Below are positions 15,903 to 24,092 of a stretch of 37,716 nt of DNA, in pieces. The notes beneath the pieces are model-generated. The model was not told the DNA's origin, made no database searches, and saw only the letters and a list, made by a program, of their open reading frames with translations. Origin of the DNA: CAYQUC01 sp964514215 (GTDB lineage: Bacteria > Pseudomonadota > Gammaproteobacteria > UBA6429 > Thiohalophilaceae); assembly GCA_964514215.1 (NCBI GenBank), contig CAZEPW010000036.1:1-37716 (forward strand), in the 5' to 3' direction. A program made the position numbers and the translations under genes. Positions within the stretch are counted from its first letter, which is position 1. Each line of letters starts with the position of its first letter.

Positions 15903-16883
15903 ATGCTTAAAATACGTATTTTTACTTTAGTTTATTTATCGCTATTTAGCTTAAATATTAATGCCCAGATATCCTCCGTTGGTTATGTCTCTCAAATTCA
16001 ACAACTCATTACGCAACAAAAATACAGCCAAGCGTTGGATTTGATTGATCAAAAATTGATCGATAGTATTAATAACCAAGAGTTACTGCATTTAAGAGCT
16101 AAAACGGAACTTAAATTAAATAAAACCCAACAAGCAATCGCTAGCTATAAATTAATAATAAAATTATACCCATCATCACCAATGGCCTATAACAATATTG
16201 CCGGAATTTATGCCAAACAAGGTAAATATGAGTTGGCAAAAAAAACATTGGAAAGGGGGATTAATACCAATAAAAGTTATGCTTTGTTACACAATAATAT
16301 AAAGAGCATAAACTTTGAAATGGCCAGAGCATCGTATGTTAAGGCCCTACGACTAGGCACTAAAAAACACAGTGTTGATTTAAATGTGGCGAATTTAGAC
16401 AATAATGCTAAGTTAATTAAAAATATAAAACCACAATTAGCACAACTGAATTCAAAAGCCGCTATCCAGAAAAAAACGGTTAGCTGGAAAACTAAAAAAA
16501 AGCTTGTTATAAATTCTTCGAAAGAGTCCGTTTTAGGGCTTAAAGATGAAGTGATAACTGCATTAAAAGGTTGGGCTGCTGCATGGTCGGCTCAAGATGT
16601 TAATTTATATTTATCCTTTTATAACAAACAGTTTTTGCCTGAAAATGGCACGGCAAAACGAGCTTGGGAATCTCAGCGGCAGGTTAGGTTGCTTAAGCCT
16701 CGATGGATTGAAGTTCGGTTAAGCGATTTTAGTTTCGAGATTCAGTCAGAGAATGAGGCTCAGGTTAAAGTGACACAAATGTATCGCTCAAATAGTTTTA
16801 AAGACAAATCGAAGAAGAAGTTTTTGTTAAAACGTTCTGATGACGGTTGGCAAATTTTAAGTGAAGTTAATTTTCAGGAATGA
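15903..16883 (+). CDS. Exported TPR protein with C-terminal Cds6/NTF2-like domain
   Basis: A 326-residue protein with a signal peptide (hydrophobic core about residues 6-19, cut near ..INAQ). TPR-like helices cover about 30-150, with the best repeats at QEL.HLRAKTELKLNKTQQAI and AYNNIAGIYAKQGKYELAKKTLERG. A basic linker follows. A C-terminal domain at about 215-322 (LKGWAAAWSAQDVNLYLSFY ... DDGWQILSE) matches the NTF2-like domain seen after YkuD in Cds6-type L,D-transpeptidases. The same domain recurs in the next gene, which overlaps this one by four bases (ATGA). The pair therefore looks like a periplasmic peptidoglycan-linked unit in which this member lacks the catalytic domain. No Shine-Dalgarno sequence is visible before its ATG. 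Confidence 0.75.
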   Translation: MLKIRIFTLVYLSLFSLNINAQISSVGYVSQIQQLITQQKYSQALDLIDQKLIDSINNQELLHLRAKTELKLNKTQQAIASYKLIIKLYPSSPMAYNNIAGIYAKQGKYELAKKTLERGINTNKSYALLHNNIKSINFEMARASYVKALRLGTKKHSVDLNVANLDNNAKLIKNIKPQLAQLNSKAAIQKKTVSWKTKKKLVINSSKESVLGLKDEVITALKGWAAAWSAQDVNLYLSFYNKQFLPENGTAKRAWESQRQVRLLKPRWIEVRLSDFSFEIQSENEAQVKVTQMYRSNSFKDKSKKKFLLKRSDDGWQILSEVNFQE

Positions 16884-18214
16884 AACAAATGCCAAGATTT
16901 TTGATCAGTTATTTTCTTTTTATTATTATGTTGTCCACATCTCAAGCAGCATCTGAAAACTATTCAAACTCATCTAAAACCATTTTAGTTGCACTTGGCG
17001 TTCAACAAGCGTTAATTCCTCAATCGCAATTTAATAATAAAGTAATTAAAGAACTTAATCTTAAAATTAATGATTACCCTAAAAATTCAGAAGCAAACCT
17101 ATTAAAAGTTTTATTTGAAATAGAGCAGGGGAATTTAAAAGCGGCTTTAGTCGATGTAAATAAATTAATAAAGTTATCGCCTAATTTTCATTTGGCATAT
17201 TTAATTCGTGGCGACATATTATTGGCTCACTCGCAACTTATTGATGGTGTTGGTTCAAATTCTTATTTGAAATCATTAAGCCAAGAACAACAAAAAAAAA
17301 TTAAACAGTTTCAAGATGAAACTAAATATCGGTTACGATCTTATCTTGAAAAAATAACGGATAAACGAATACCAAAACAATTATTACAATTAAGCGCGGC
17401 AATAAAAACGGCAATTGTTATTGATAAAAGCAACCATCGTTTATATGTTTATAAGCGCCAAAATAATAATTTGCCACCAAAATTGGTAGATGATTTTTAT
17501 ATTAGCACCGGTAAAAAACGAGGTGATAAATTTAAAAAAGGCGATCTACGAACTCCCGAAGGAGTCTATTTTATCACGTCATGGATACCGGATAATAAAC
17601 TACCTGAAAAATACGGTATAGGTGCATTTCCAGTTAATTACCCAAATGAATTAGATGTTAAACTAGGAAAAACCGGTTATGGTATTTGGTTACACGGTAT
17701 GCAACGAACTTTTTTTAGTCGTCCACCACTTGATAGTGAAGGCTGTGTGGTATTGTCTAATAATGATCTTAAAAAAATTCAACATTTGTTAGTCCCGGGT
17801 ACGACCCCTGTTGTGATTACTGAAAACATTGATTGGATGAGCGAAAAAAATTGGTTTAACTTACAACGTAATGTTATTGCATCAATTAATCAATGGCGTG
17901 AAGATTGGCAGAGCATGAATGTTGAGAAATATTTAAGTCATTATTCAAATGATTTTTTTACTCGTTCTCACAATGCTCGCTCTTGGAAAACTAGAAAGCG
18001 TAATCTAGCTAAATCGAAAACGTATCAAAAAGTAACGTTAAGTGATGTATCGTTGTTTTTATATCCTTCTAGCAATAAGAAAAAATCGGATATTGTGGTG
18101 GTAAGGTTAAAGCAAAATTATAAGTCAAATAATTTTAATAGTGAAATGGAAAAACGTTTATATCTGCGTAAAGAAGCCAATAATCAATGGCAAATTTTAT
18201 ATGAAGGAAAGTGA
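16880..18214 (+). CDS. L,D-transpeptidase (YkuD) with Cds6/NTF2-like C terminus
   Basis: A 444-residue exported enzyme with a signal peptide in the first ~23 residues, a TPR-like helical segment (about 50-120), a YkuD catalytic domain (about 177-313) and an NTF2-like domain (about 332-440). The catalytic histidine is H272 (IWLHGMQ) and the nucleophile is C289 in SEGC, a variant of the common SHGC. Such enzymes cross-link peptidoglycan, attach proteins to it or detach them; which applies here is not evident. The annotated ATG overlaps the upstream stop. The next ATG, three codons on at 16889, has AGGA nine bases before it and may be the true start. The gene converges on the ElyC-like gene, with 23 bases between them and no obvious terminator. 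Confidence 0.86.
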   Translation: MKQMPRFLISYFLFIIMLSTSQAASENYSNSSKTILVALGVQQALIPQSQFNNKVIKELNLKINDYPKNSEANLLKVLFEIEQGNLKAALVDVNKLIKLSPNFHLAYLIRGDILLAHSQLIDGVGSNSYLKSLSQEQQKKIKQFQDETKYRLRSYLEKITDKRIPKQLLQLSAAIKTAIVIDKSNHRLYVYKRQNNNLPPKLVDDFYISTGKKRGDKFKKGDLRTPEGVYFITSWIPDNKLPEKYGIGAFPVNYPNELDVKLGKTGYGIWLHGMQRTFFSRPPLDSEGCVVLSNNDLKKIQHLLVPGTTPVVITENIDWMSEKNWFNLQRNVIASINQWREDWQSMNVEKYLSHYSNDFFTRSHNARSWKTRKRNLAKSKTYQKVTLSDVSLFLYPSSNKKKSDIVVVRLKQNYKSNNFNSEMEKRLYLRKEANNQWQILYEGK

Positions 18215-18237
18215 CGTTTCATTTTCCAGTTAATTTT

Positions 18238-19005
18238 TTAATATCTTAAAGAATACCATAACTGTCCCATATACTCGCGCAAAATAGATTTTGAGCTATG
18301 TAAACCACCGGCTGTTGGAATTAAGGATAATACCAGTGGTGTATGTTCAATGTGTGTGTCAAAGTTTAGCGGTGCGTTAATAACATCAAAGCCAACTTTT
18401 CTAAAAATAGCCTCTGAACGTTTTATATGAGAAAAATCAGTTACTAATATAATTTTAGTAATGTTCTCTTGTTTGAGCATTTCAAAACTAAGGTTGGCAC
18501 TTTCTTTGGTATTGCGGCTATTTTCTTCGACCCATTTAACGTTGATATTAAAATCTTCTTGCAAGGATTGTTGCATTAATGATGCTTCGCTAGCACCACT
18601 ACTTTTGTTATAGACAATGCCACCTGTAACTAAAATTGGAATTTTAGTTTTTCGATTTAAATAGGCACCGTATCGAATTCTCGCTAATGTTGCGACGGAT
18701 ACGGTGTCTTGATTATATTCGGGAGCTTCGCGATAACGGCCACCACTTAGGATGACAATGGCTTTGGCATCTGTTTTTGTTAAATCCGATTTGGATAATG
18801 CGGTTATATCATTATTGGGGTAATTAAGAAAACTGGCTGTTATTGGCATGCTTAAAACGATGAGTGATATAAAGCCTGAAAATAATAAGAATATGCCGGT
18901 TCGATAAAATCGGTTTACAATAAATAAACCAAAAAACATCATAATAAAATTGATGCTAGGTGGTAACAATAGGTTTTCGATTATACGGGTTATGATTAAT
19001 TCCAT
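18238..19005 (-). CDS. ElyC/SanA/YdcF-like DUF218 membrane protein
   Basis: A 255-residue protein with two N-terminal membrane helices (about 14-31 and 35-55) and a DUF218 domain. The domain shows AIVILSGGRYREAPEY, ILVTGGIV, WVEENSRNTKESANLS and ILVTDFSHIKRSEAIFRKVG. Two N-terminal helices and the 255-residue length point to ElyC, an envelope factor that supports peptidoglycan synthesis and undecaprenyl-phosphate use in E. coli. It lies 24 bases after lipB at the end of the dacA-dat-ybeD-lipB run, a position often held by lipA. The family is clear; choosing ElyC over YdcF or SanA is tentative. Confidence 0.8.
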   Translation of the reverse strand: MELIITRIIENLLLPPSINFIMMFFGLFIVNRFYRTGIFLLFSGFISLIVLSMPITASFLNYPNNDITALSKSDLTKTDAKAIVILSGGRYREAPEYNQDTVSVATLARIRYGAYLNRKTKIPILVTGGIVYNKSSGASEASLMQQSLQEDFNINVKWVEENSRNTKESANLSFEMLKQENITKIILVTDFSHIKRSEAIFRKVGFDVINAPLNFDTHIEHTPLVLSLIPTAGGLHSSKSILREYMGQLWYSLRY

Positions 19006-19029
19006 TTATATTTTCTTCTTAATTAATAA

Positions 19030-19668
19030 TTATTTATTTAATAATAGTGTTATTTTTTCGACTAATTTGTTTGCTATCAGAGCGAGGTTATCTGTTACAC
19101 CAAAATCAATTAATTGTGTAATTTCGGCGTTGCTTACTCCGCAGGGGTTAATGTATTGGTATGGGGTTAAATCCATATCAACATTTAAAGCTAAGCCATG
19201 ATAAGTGCCTTTTTGTTTTACACGTAACCCTAACGCGGCAATTTTTTTATTACCGACATAGACTCCCGGCGCATTAACATCACCCTGTGCTGTAATTTTA
19301 TAATCGCTTAGTAGCTCAATAATCGCTTGCTCGATTAGACGCACCAGATTACGAATACCTAACTCACGTCTTTTAATATCAATTAACAGATAGACAACAA
19401 TCTGTCCGGGTGCATGGTAGGTGACTTGTCCACCACGATCGGTTCGAACCACTGGAATATCGCATTCGGTAATAATATGTTCTATTTTACCATTAAATCC
19501 CAATGTAAAAACGGGATCGTGTTCGGTTACCCATATTTCGTCTATGGTTTTCTCGTGCCGGTTCGCGGTGAATTGCTGCATGCGCGTTACAATTGTTTGG
19601 TAAGGCTGACGACCAAGGAATTGCGTTTTTATCTCAGTGTTATTTGGATTGCTGGAGTTGTTAGCCAT
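19030..19668 (-). CDS. lipB: Octanoyl-ACP:protein N-octanoyltransferase LipB
   Basis: Moves octanoate from acyl carrier protein to the lipoyl domains of 2-oxoacid dehydrogenases and the glycine cleavage system, in the cytoplasm. Signatures are RTDRGGQVTYHAPGQ, the PGVYVGNKKIAALGLRV segment with catalytic K142, and NPCG with acyl-carrying C176. At 212 residues it is typical (213 in E. coli). It follows ybeD by 56 bases, the usual gammaproteobacterial order. The lipoyl synthase gene lipA, its usual downstream partner, is not in this window. Confidence 0.96.
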   Translation of the reverse strand: MANNSSNPNNTEIKTQFLGRQPYQTIVTRMQQFTANRHEKTIDEIWVTEHDPVFTLGFNGKIEHIITECDIPVVRTDRGGQVTYHAPGQIVVYLLIDIKRRELGIRNLVRLIEQAIIELLSDYKITAQGDVNAPGVYVGNKKIAALGLRVKQKGTYHGLALNVDMDLTPYQYINPCGVSNAEITQLIDFGVTDNLALIANKLVEKITLLLNK

Positions 19669-19724
19669 GAAATAATGCGAATAAGTCTAAGTTACTGTGA
19701 CGGGTAATCGATAGATAAGGCTTG

Positions 19725-19988
19725 TTATAAACACATCGATACATGGTCACATGCCGTTAGCTCTAAGTAGATGTTATCTAATTGCTGTTTGTTGTTGGCC
19801 ATAATAGTAACTGTTATTGAAATGTAAGTGCCTTGGGCACTTTTACGTGATTTAAAGGCATCTTCGTTTATATCATCGACATGACGATGAATTATTTCTC
19901 GAACTACTTGGTGTAATTCAGTGGTGTCCTTGCCCATTATTTTGATAGGAAATGAACACGGAAATTCAAATAAGGTTTCTTCACTCAC
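19725..19988 (-). CDS. ybeD: YbeD (DUF493) regulatory-domain protein
   Basis: A small cytoplasmic protein with an ACT-like fold; function unsettled. The body matches E. coli YbeD (87 residues): FEFPCSFPIKIMGK at the start, then KSAQGTYISITVTI and LDNIYLELTACDHVSMCL at the end. I place the start at the GTG at 19986-19988, which gives 88 residues. A longer reading from 20060 would run deep into the aminotransferase gene and add 24 unrelated residues. The GTG overlaps the upstream stop by eight bases, so the two genes are translationally coupled. The dat-ybeD-lipB order ties it to lipB, as in E. coli. Confidence 0.88.
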   Translation of the reverse strand: MSEETLFEFPCSFPIKIMGKDTTELHQVVREIIHRHVDDINEDAFKSRKSAQGTYISITVTIMANNKQQLDNIYLELTACDHVSMCL

Positions 19989-20835
19989 AGAGTTTTTCTT
20001 TATAGTCGTTAAAAGCCAAGTGTAATTTTTGCCATAATGGCCCGGGTTTGCCATTAGCAACGTTAATATTGTCTATTTTAGTAACGGGTAGTATATCTTT
20101 CATCGAGCTGGTTAACCAAATTTCATCGGCGGAGTTTAATAATGATTGAGCAATTGGCTGTTCCCGGATATCGAGTTTAATTTTTTGTAGTAATTCAACC
20201 ACTAAATCGCGAGTGATGCCGGGTAAGACATTATTGGTTTTAGGTGGTGTGTAAATAATATTGTCTTTGATAATAAAAACATTGCTTGCCGCGCCTTCGG
20301 TAACAAATCCGTCTTTAATTAAAAGTGCTTCAACGGCATTTTTTTCTGAGGCTTGTTGACGAAGCAAAATGTTGGCTATTAGTGAGGTTGTCTTAATTTG
20401 ACAATACTGCCATCGAATATCATCCATTGTGACAATAGCGACACCATTTTCGAGAACTGATTTATCTAATGCAGCCAATGGATTTGCCATGATAAATACC
20501 GTTGGTGAAATATTATCTGGAAAAGTATGATTTCGGGGAGCGACACCACGGGTTATTTGTAAATAGATGGATAGTGTGCCGGAGTTATTTTTAACGATGA
20601 TGTTATTTAAAATTGTTAACCATTGCTCTGGTGAGTAAGGGTTTTTTATTTTTACGCTGGTTAAACTATTATTTAAGCGTTGCAAATGTTCTTCAAAACG
20701 AAACAGTTTGCCGCCAAATACTGGAATAACTTCATAGATGGCATCACCAAAAATAAAGCCTCGATCCAATACTGATACTTTGGCTTCATTTAAAGGTATA
20801 AAATTACCATTAAGATATACTGTTTGTGTTGTCAT
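19981..20835 (-). CDS. dat: Class IV PLP aminotransferase, probable D-amino-acid transaminase
   Basis: A fold-type IV PLP enzyme of 284 residues, probably interconverting D-alanine and D-glutamate. K148 (CQIKTTSLIANIL) is the expected cofactor lysine. DRGFIFGDAIYEVIPVFGG, EALLIKDGFVTEGAASNVF and LPGITRDLVVELLQ are hallmarks of the group. Branched-chain aminotransferases and aminodeoxychorismate lyase share the fold. The choice of D-amino-acid transaminase rests on sequence resemblance and on the neighbour dacA, whose product releases D-alanine from peptidoglycan. It starts 29 bases after the dacA stop. It could supply D-Glu for wall synthesis or salvage D-Ala. Confidence 0.82.
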   Translation of the reverse strand: MTTQTVYLNGNFIPLNEAKVSVLDRGFIFGDAIYEVIPVFGGKLFRFEEHLQRLNNSLTSVKIKNPYSPEQWLTILNNIIVKNNSGTLSIYLQITRGVAPRNHTFPDNISPTVFIMANPLAALDKSVLENGVAIVTMDDIRWQYCQIKTTSLIANILLRQQASEKNAVEALLIKDGFVTEGAASNVFIIKDNIIYTPPKTNNVLPGITRDLVVELLQKIKLDIREQPIAQSLLNSADEIWLTSSMKDILPVTKIDNINVANGKPGPLWQKLHLAFNDYKEKLCE

Positions 20836-20864
20836 AGTATGATATTGAATTTAGTCAGTTATTA

Positions 20865-22016
20865 TTAAAGAAACAACAATATGAATCCATCAACCAATCT
20901 ACTCCACAATCCACCTTCTGGAATATCCGTTATTGCGACTAGTTTACGAGAGGCAAGTTTGTTTTTTCCAAGGTTTATTTCAAGTGTTCCGTATTGCTGG
21001 CCTTTGAATACTGGCGCTGAAATATTTTGATCGATACTCATCGTGGCTTTAATTTTATTGCGTTGGCCACGAGGGATCGTGACATAAAGTGGTTCGAGTA
21101 GCCCAAGTTGAATTTCATCTACTTCGCCTTTATAGATACGTCGTGCGGTTAACTGCTCGTTTGCTTTATATAACACGTGGCTTTCGTAAAATCGAAACCC
21201 ATAGTTAAGTAATTTTCGACTGGCGCTCACGCGAAGTTTTTCTGATTTTGTTCCAACCACAATAGACACTAATCGCATGCCTTTATTTTCGGCGGAGGTT
21301 ATTAAGCAATAACCGGCAGAATCGGTGTGGCCAGTTTTAATGCCATCAACTCTATCGTCTATCCATAAAAGCTTATTTCGGTTTGGCTGGGTGATGCCAT
21401 TAAAGGTATATTCTTTTATGCTATACCATTTATAATATTCAGGAAAATTAGCAATAATTGCTCGAGCCAGTTTTGCTAAATCTGCGGCAGTTGTATAATG
21501 TTCTTTGTTTGGCCACCCGGTACTATTAACAAAATGCGTGTCTTTCATCCCTAAGGTGTCAGCATGTTTGTTCATTAAAGCTGCAAAAGTTTCTTCGCTG
21601 CCAGCAACATGCTCGGCTAATGCAACACTGGCATCATTACCAGATTGAACAATCATGCCCAGAATCAAGCTTTTAACATCAACACGTTTATTGACTTCAA
21701 TAAACATTCTTGAGCCTTTCATGCGCCACGCTTTTTCACTAATTAAAACGTTATCGTCTAATTTAATGCTGCCATTTTTTAATTCAGTAAAGACGGCATA
21801 AGCTGTCATTATTTTAGTTAAGCTTGCAGGTTCAATGCGCTGATCGTCATTTTGTTTTGCTAATACTGTACCCGATTGGAAATCCATCAGTACGTATGCT
21901 TTAGCCGGTATTTTAGGTGCACTTGGTATCACCGCAGCAGCGGATACGAAGGTGTGCTGAAAGGTAAGGATAAAGCTTAGTAATAAAATAAGTGCTGAAA
22001 ATTGTTTTTTAATCAT
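20865..22016 (-). CDS. dacA: D-alanyl-D-alanine carboxypeptidase (PBP5/6 type)
   Basis: Removes the terminal D-alanine from peptidoglycan pentapeptides, limiting cross-linking and helping cell shape. It has a signal peptide (about 1-27) and the three active-site motifs of S11 serine peptidases: S65-LTK68, S125-GN127 and K227-TG229. The C-terminal beta domain and the amphipathic anchor (GLWSRLVDGFILLFL) are intact. Length is 383 residues, as in PBP5/PBP6. A 112-base gap separates it from rlpA upstream, long enough for its own promoter. Symbol dacA is used for the family; dacC cannot be excluded. Confidence 0.95.
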   Translation of the reverse strand: MIKKQFSALILLLSFILTFQHTFVSAAAVIPSAPKIPAKAYVLMDFQSGTVLAKQNDDQRIEPASLTKIMTAYAVFTELKNGSIKLDDNVLISEKAWRMKGSRMFIEVNKRVDVKSLILGMIVQSGNDASVALAEHVAGSEETFAALMNKHADTLGMKDTHFVNSTGWPNKEHYTTAADLAKLARAIIANFPEYYKWYSIKEYTFNGITQPNRNKLLWIDDRVDGIKTGHTDSAGYCLITSAENKGMRLVSIVVGTKSEKLRVSASRKLLNYGFRFYESHVLYKANEQLTARRIYKGEVDEIQLGLLEPLYVTIPRGQRNKIKATMSIDQNISAPVFKGQQYGTLEINLGKNKLASRKLVAITDIPEGGLWSRLVDGFILLFL

Positions 22017-22128
22017 GAGGTTTACGTTCTATGCCAGTATTAATATATAGGTGGTATATATCATATCATTATTTATAAAACCATGTAATTTTATCTAAGA
22101 TGCTGAAAGTATTGCAGAAAATTGTTGT

Positions 22129-22968
22129 TTAGTTGATAACGACGTGGGGTAATTCAAAGCCCATATTTTTGACTTTTAGGGCTAATTTATCGGCTTCATT
22201 GACGCTATATATTGGGCCAATTTGAACCCGATAAATGCGTTGTTTAGAGGAGGTATCACTATTAATTCTAACATTCTCAAATTTGTAGGTTAATTTATTT
22301 AAAAGCTGTTGAGCGTTGGTATTGCTGATAAAAGCACCTACTTGCAAGTACATAATATATTCAGTTTTTTTGCTGGCTATCGAGCGTATCTTTATTGGTT
22401 TTTTAGGAATAGTGGCTCGTCTTTTGTTAAATTTTTTCGGGTCGATAACTTCAACCTCAACGACACCGGTGCCGGTTGCTACAATATTGAGTTTAGTCGC
22501 TGCGGCGTAAGATAAATCGATAATTCGATTGGCGTGAAACGGGCCACGATCATTTACTTTGACGATAATACTGCGGTTATTTTTAAGATTAGTCACTCTG
22601 ACATAACTAGGCAGCGGTAAACTTTTATGGGCTGCTGTCATGGCATACATATTGTATTTTTCACCAGAGGATGTCGAGCGGCCATGAAATTTTTTGCCAT
22701 ACCATGATGCGATGCCTTTTTTACGATAATTTTTCGCGCTTGGCATCACGTAATAACGTTTACCATTAACCACGTAGGAGCGAGGATTTCCCTTGGCACT
22801 GCGTGGTTCTAATTTGGGGATGGCGTTTTGAATATGTGTTGCATCAAATCGACCATGAGGTGCGCTGTCTTTGCCCGGAGAAATTGGAATTCCCCGAGAG
22901 ACACAGGCGCTTGTTAACAGCGCGATAAGGCTTATGAATAAAATATGAATTTGGGTTTTAGTAAACAT
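22129..22968 (-). CDS. rlpA: Septal/rare lipoprotein A, lytic transglycosylase RlpA
   Basis: An outer-membrane lipoprotein; in Pseudomonas RlpA is a lytic transglycosylase acting on stem-peptide-free (denuded) glycans at the septum. The lipobox LTSAC gives a lipidated C22. The double-psi beta-barrel covers about 80-170 (GIASWYGKKFHGRSTSSGE, MTAAHKSLPLPSYVRVTNL, KVNDRGPFHANRIIDLSYAAA), including the aspartate in NDRGPF. A C-terminal SPOR domain (about 205-279; YLQVGAF, YRVQIGPI) would target it to denuded glycan. At 279 residues it is shorter than E. coli RlpA because of a short linker. It lies 44 bases after mltB in the elongation block. Confidence 0.95.
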   Translation of the reverse strand: MFTKTQIHILFISLIALLTSACVSRGIPISPGKDSAPHGRFDATHIQNAIPKLEPRSAKGNPRSYVVNGKRYYVMPSAKNYRKKGIASWYGKKFHGRSTSSGEKYNMYAMTAAHKSLPLPSYVRVTNLKNNRSIIVKVNDRGPFHANRIIDLSYAAATKLNIVATGTGVVEVEVIDPKKFNKRRATIPKKPIKIRSIASKKTEYIMYLQVGAFISNTNAQQLLNKLTYKFENVRINSDTSSKQRIYRVQIGPIYSVNEADKLALKVKNMGFELPHVVIN

Positions 22969-23012
22969 AAAATTTATGTTGTTGTTAATGCCCGTTTTTT
23001 AAAATTGGCGTC

Positions 23013-24092
23013 TCATGATGCCGGTGCCGGTAAGTATTTTTTAGCCTTTTCTCCGTTACGAATGTATTCACTTAATTGAAAAACGGACATTGCGTATAAA
23101 ATGCTGTGGTTATAGCGTGTAATGACATAAAAATTATCCCAGCCAACCCAATATTCAGGGCCATCTTTTGTTTCAAAACTCATAAAACTACCTTTAATAT
23201 CTTTAGGTAGGCCTTCGGGTAATGCGACACCGTGTAATAATAAGTCTTTAGGAGACCACTGTGGTTTCATACTTTTACTTAGCAGTTTTTTAAAACGATT
23301 ACCATAAACTTTAACTTTAGTGGCAATTGGCTGATCTTTTTTCCAGCCGTGGCGTACAAAATAATTGCTGACACTACCTATCACATCATGACGATTCGTC
23401 CATAAATTACGAGTGCCATCACCATCAAAGTCAATAGCGTATTCTCTGAAACTGCTGGGCATAAATTGTGGCATGCCCATCGCACCGGCATAGGAGCCAA
23501 CTTGTTCTAAGGGGTCAATTTTTTCATCCCGAGTCATTAGTAAAAAATGCTCTAATTCGCTTTTAAAAAATTTACTGCGTGGTGGATAAGCAAAGGCGAG
23601 TGTGGATAGTGCATCGATTACTGGGTAGGAACCAACATTACCACCGTAGCGGGTTTCAACTCCAATAATGGATACTACAATTTCAGATGGAACACCGTAT
23701 TTTTTAAATGCAGATTGAAGTATTGTGCTATTTTTTTTGTAAAATTCAGTGCCGCCTTTTATGCGTTTCTCGGTGACAAAGATAGGGCGGTAGTCATACC
23801 AAGGTTTACCTTCTGCCGGACGAGAAATAGCATCAAGTATTGATTGGTGTTTTTTGGTTTTTTCAAATAATTTAATTAAGTAGTCAGACTCAAATTGATG
23901 TTTTGTCGTCATATCATTAATAAATGATTGCAGCAATTTAGGATCATCCAATTCAATGGCTGGCAATGAATTAATTGCAATTAAATTAAAAGCACCCACA
24001 ATAACAAATAGTTTGCGAACAAACTTATTTGATTTTTGTGTGAAAATATTTAATACCGATGTATTTTGAAATTTAATAAATTGTTCTATCAT
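23013..24092 (-). CDS. mltB: Lytic murein transglycosylase B family protein
   Basis: Cleaves the MurNAc-GlcNAc bond with formation of 1,6-anhydroMurNAc. The catalytic glutamate is E146 in GVETRYGGNVGSYPV. YAGAMGMPQFMPSSFREYAIDFDGDG and the EF-hand-like DFDGDGTRNLW match MltB/SltB1. The N terminus has a hydrophobic stretch at about 27-40 but no clear lipobox cysteine, so this looks like a soluble or signal-anchored (SltB1-like) version rather than a lipoprotein. It overlaps rodA by four bases (ATGA), so translation is coupled to the elongasome polymerase. Its 359 residues match the family. Confidence 0.92.
   Translation of the reverse strand: MIEQFIKFQNTSVLNIFTQKSNKFVRKLFVIVGAFNLIAINSLPAIELDDPKLLQSFINDMTTKHQFESDYLIKLFEKTKKHQSILDAISRPAEGKPWYDYRPIFVTEKRIKGGTEFYKKNSTILQSAFKKYGVPSEIVVSIIGVETRYGGNVGSYPVIDALSTLAFAYPPRSKFFKSELEHFLLMTRDEKIDPLEQVGSYAGAMGMPQFMPSSFREYAIDFDGDGTRNLWTNRHDVIGSVSNYFVRHGWKKDQPIATKVKVYGNRFKKLLSKSMKPQWSPKDLLLHGVALPEGLPKDIKGSFMSFETKDGPEYWVGWDNFYVITRYNHSILYAMSVFQLSEYIRNGEKAKKYLPAPAS

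Noticed and set aside
19989..20060. Longer YbeD starting at 20060
   Set aside because: The extra 24 residues lie inside the aminotransferase gene in another frame and do not resemble YbeD; the GTG at 19988 matches family length.
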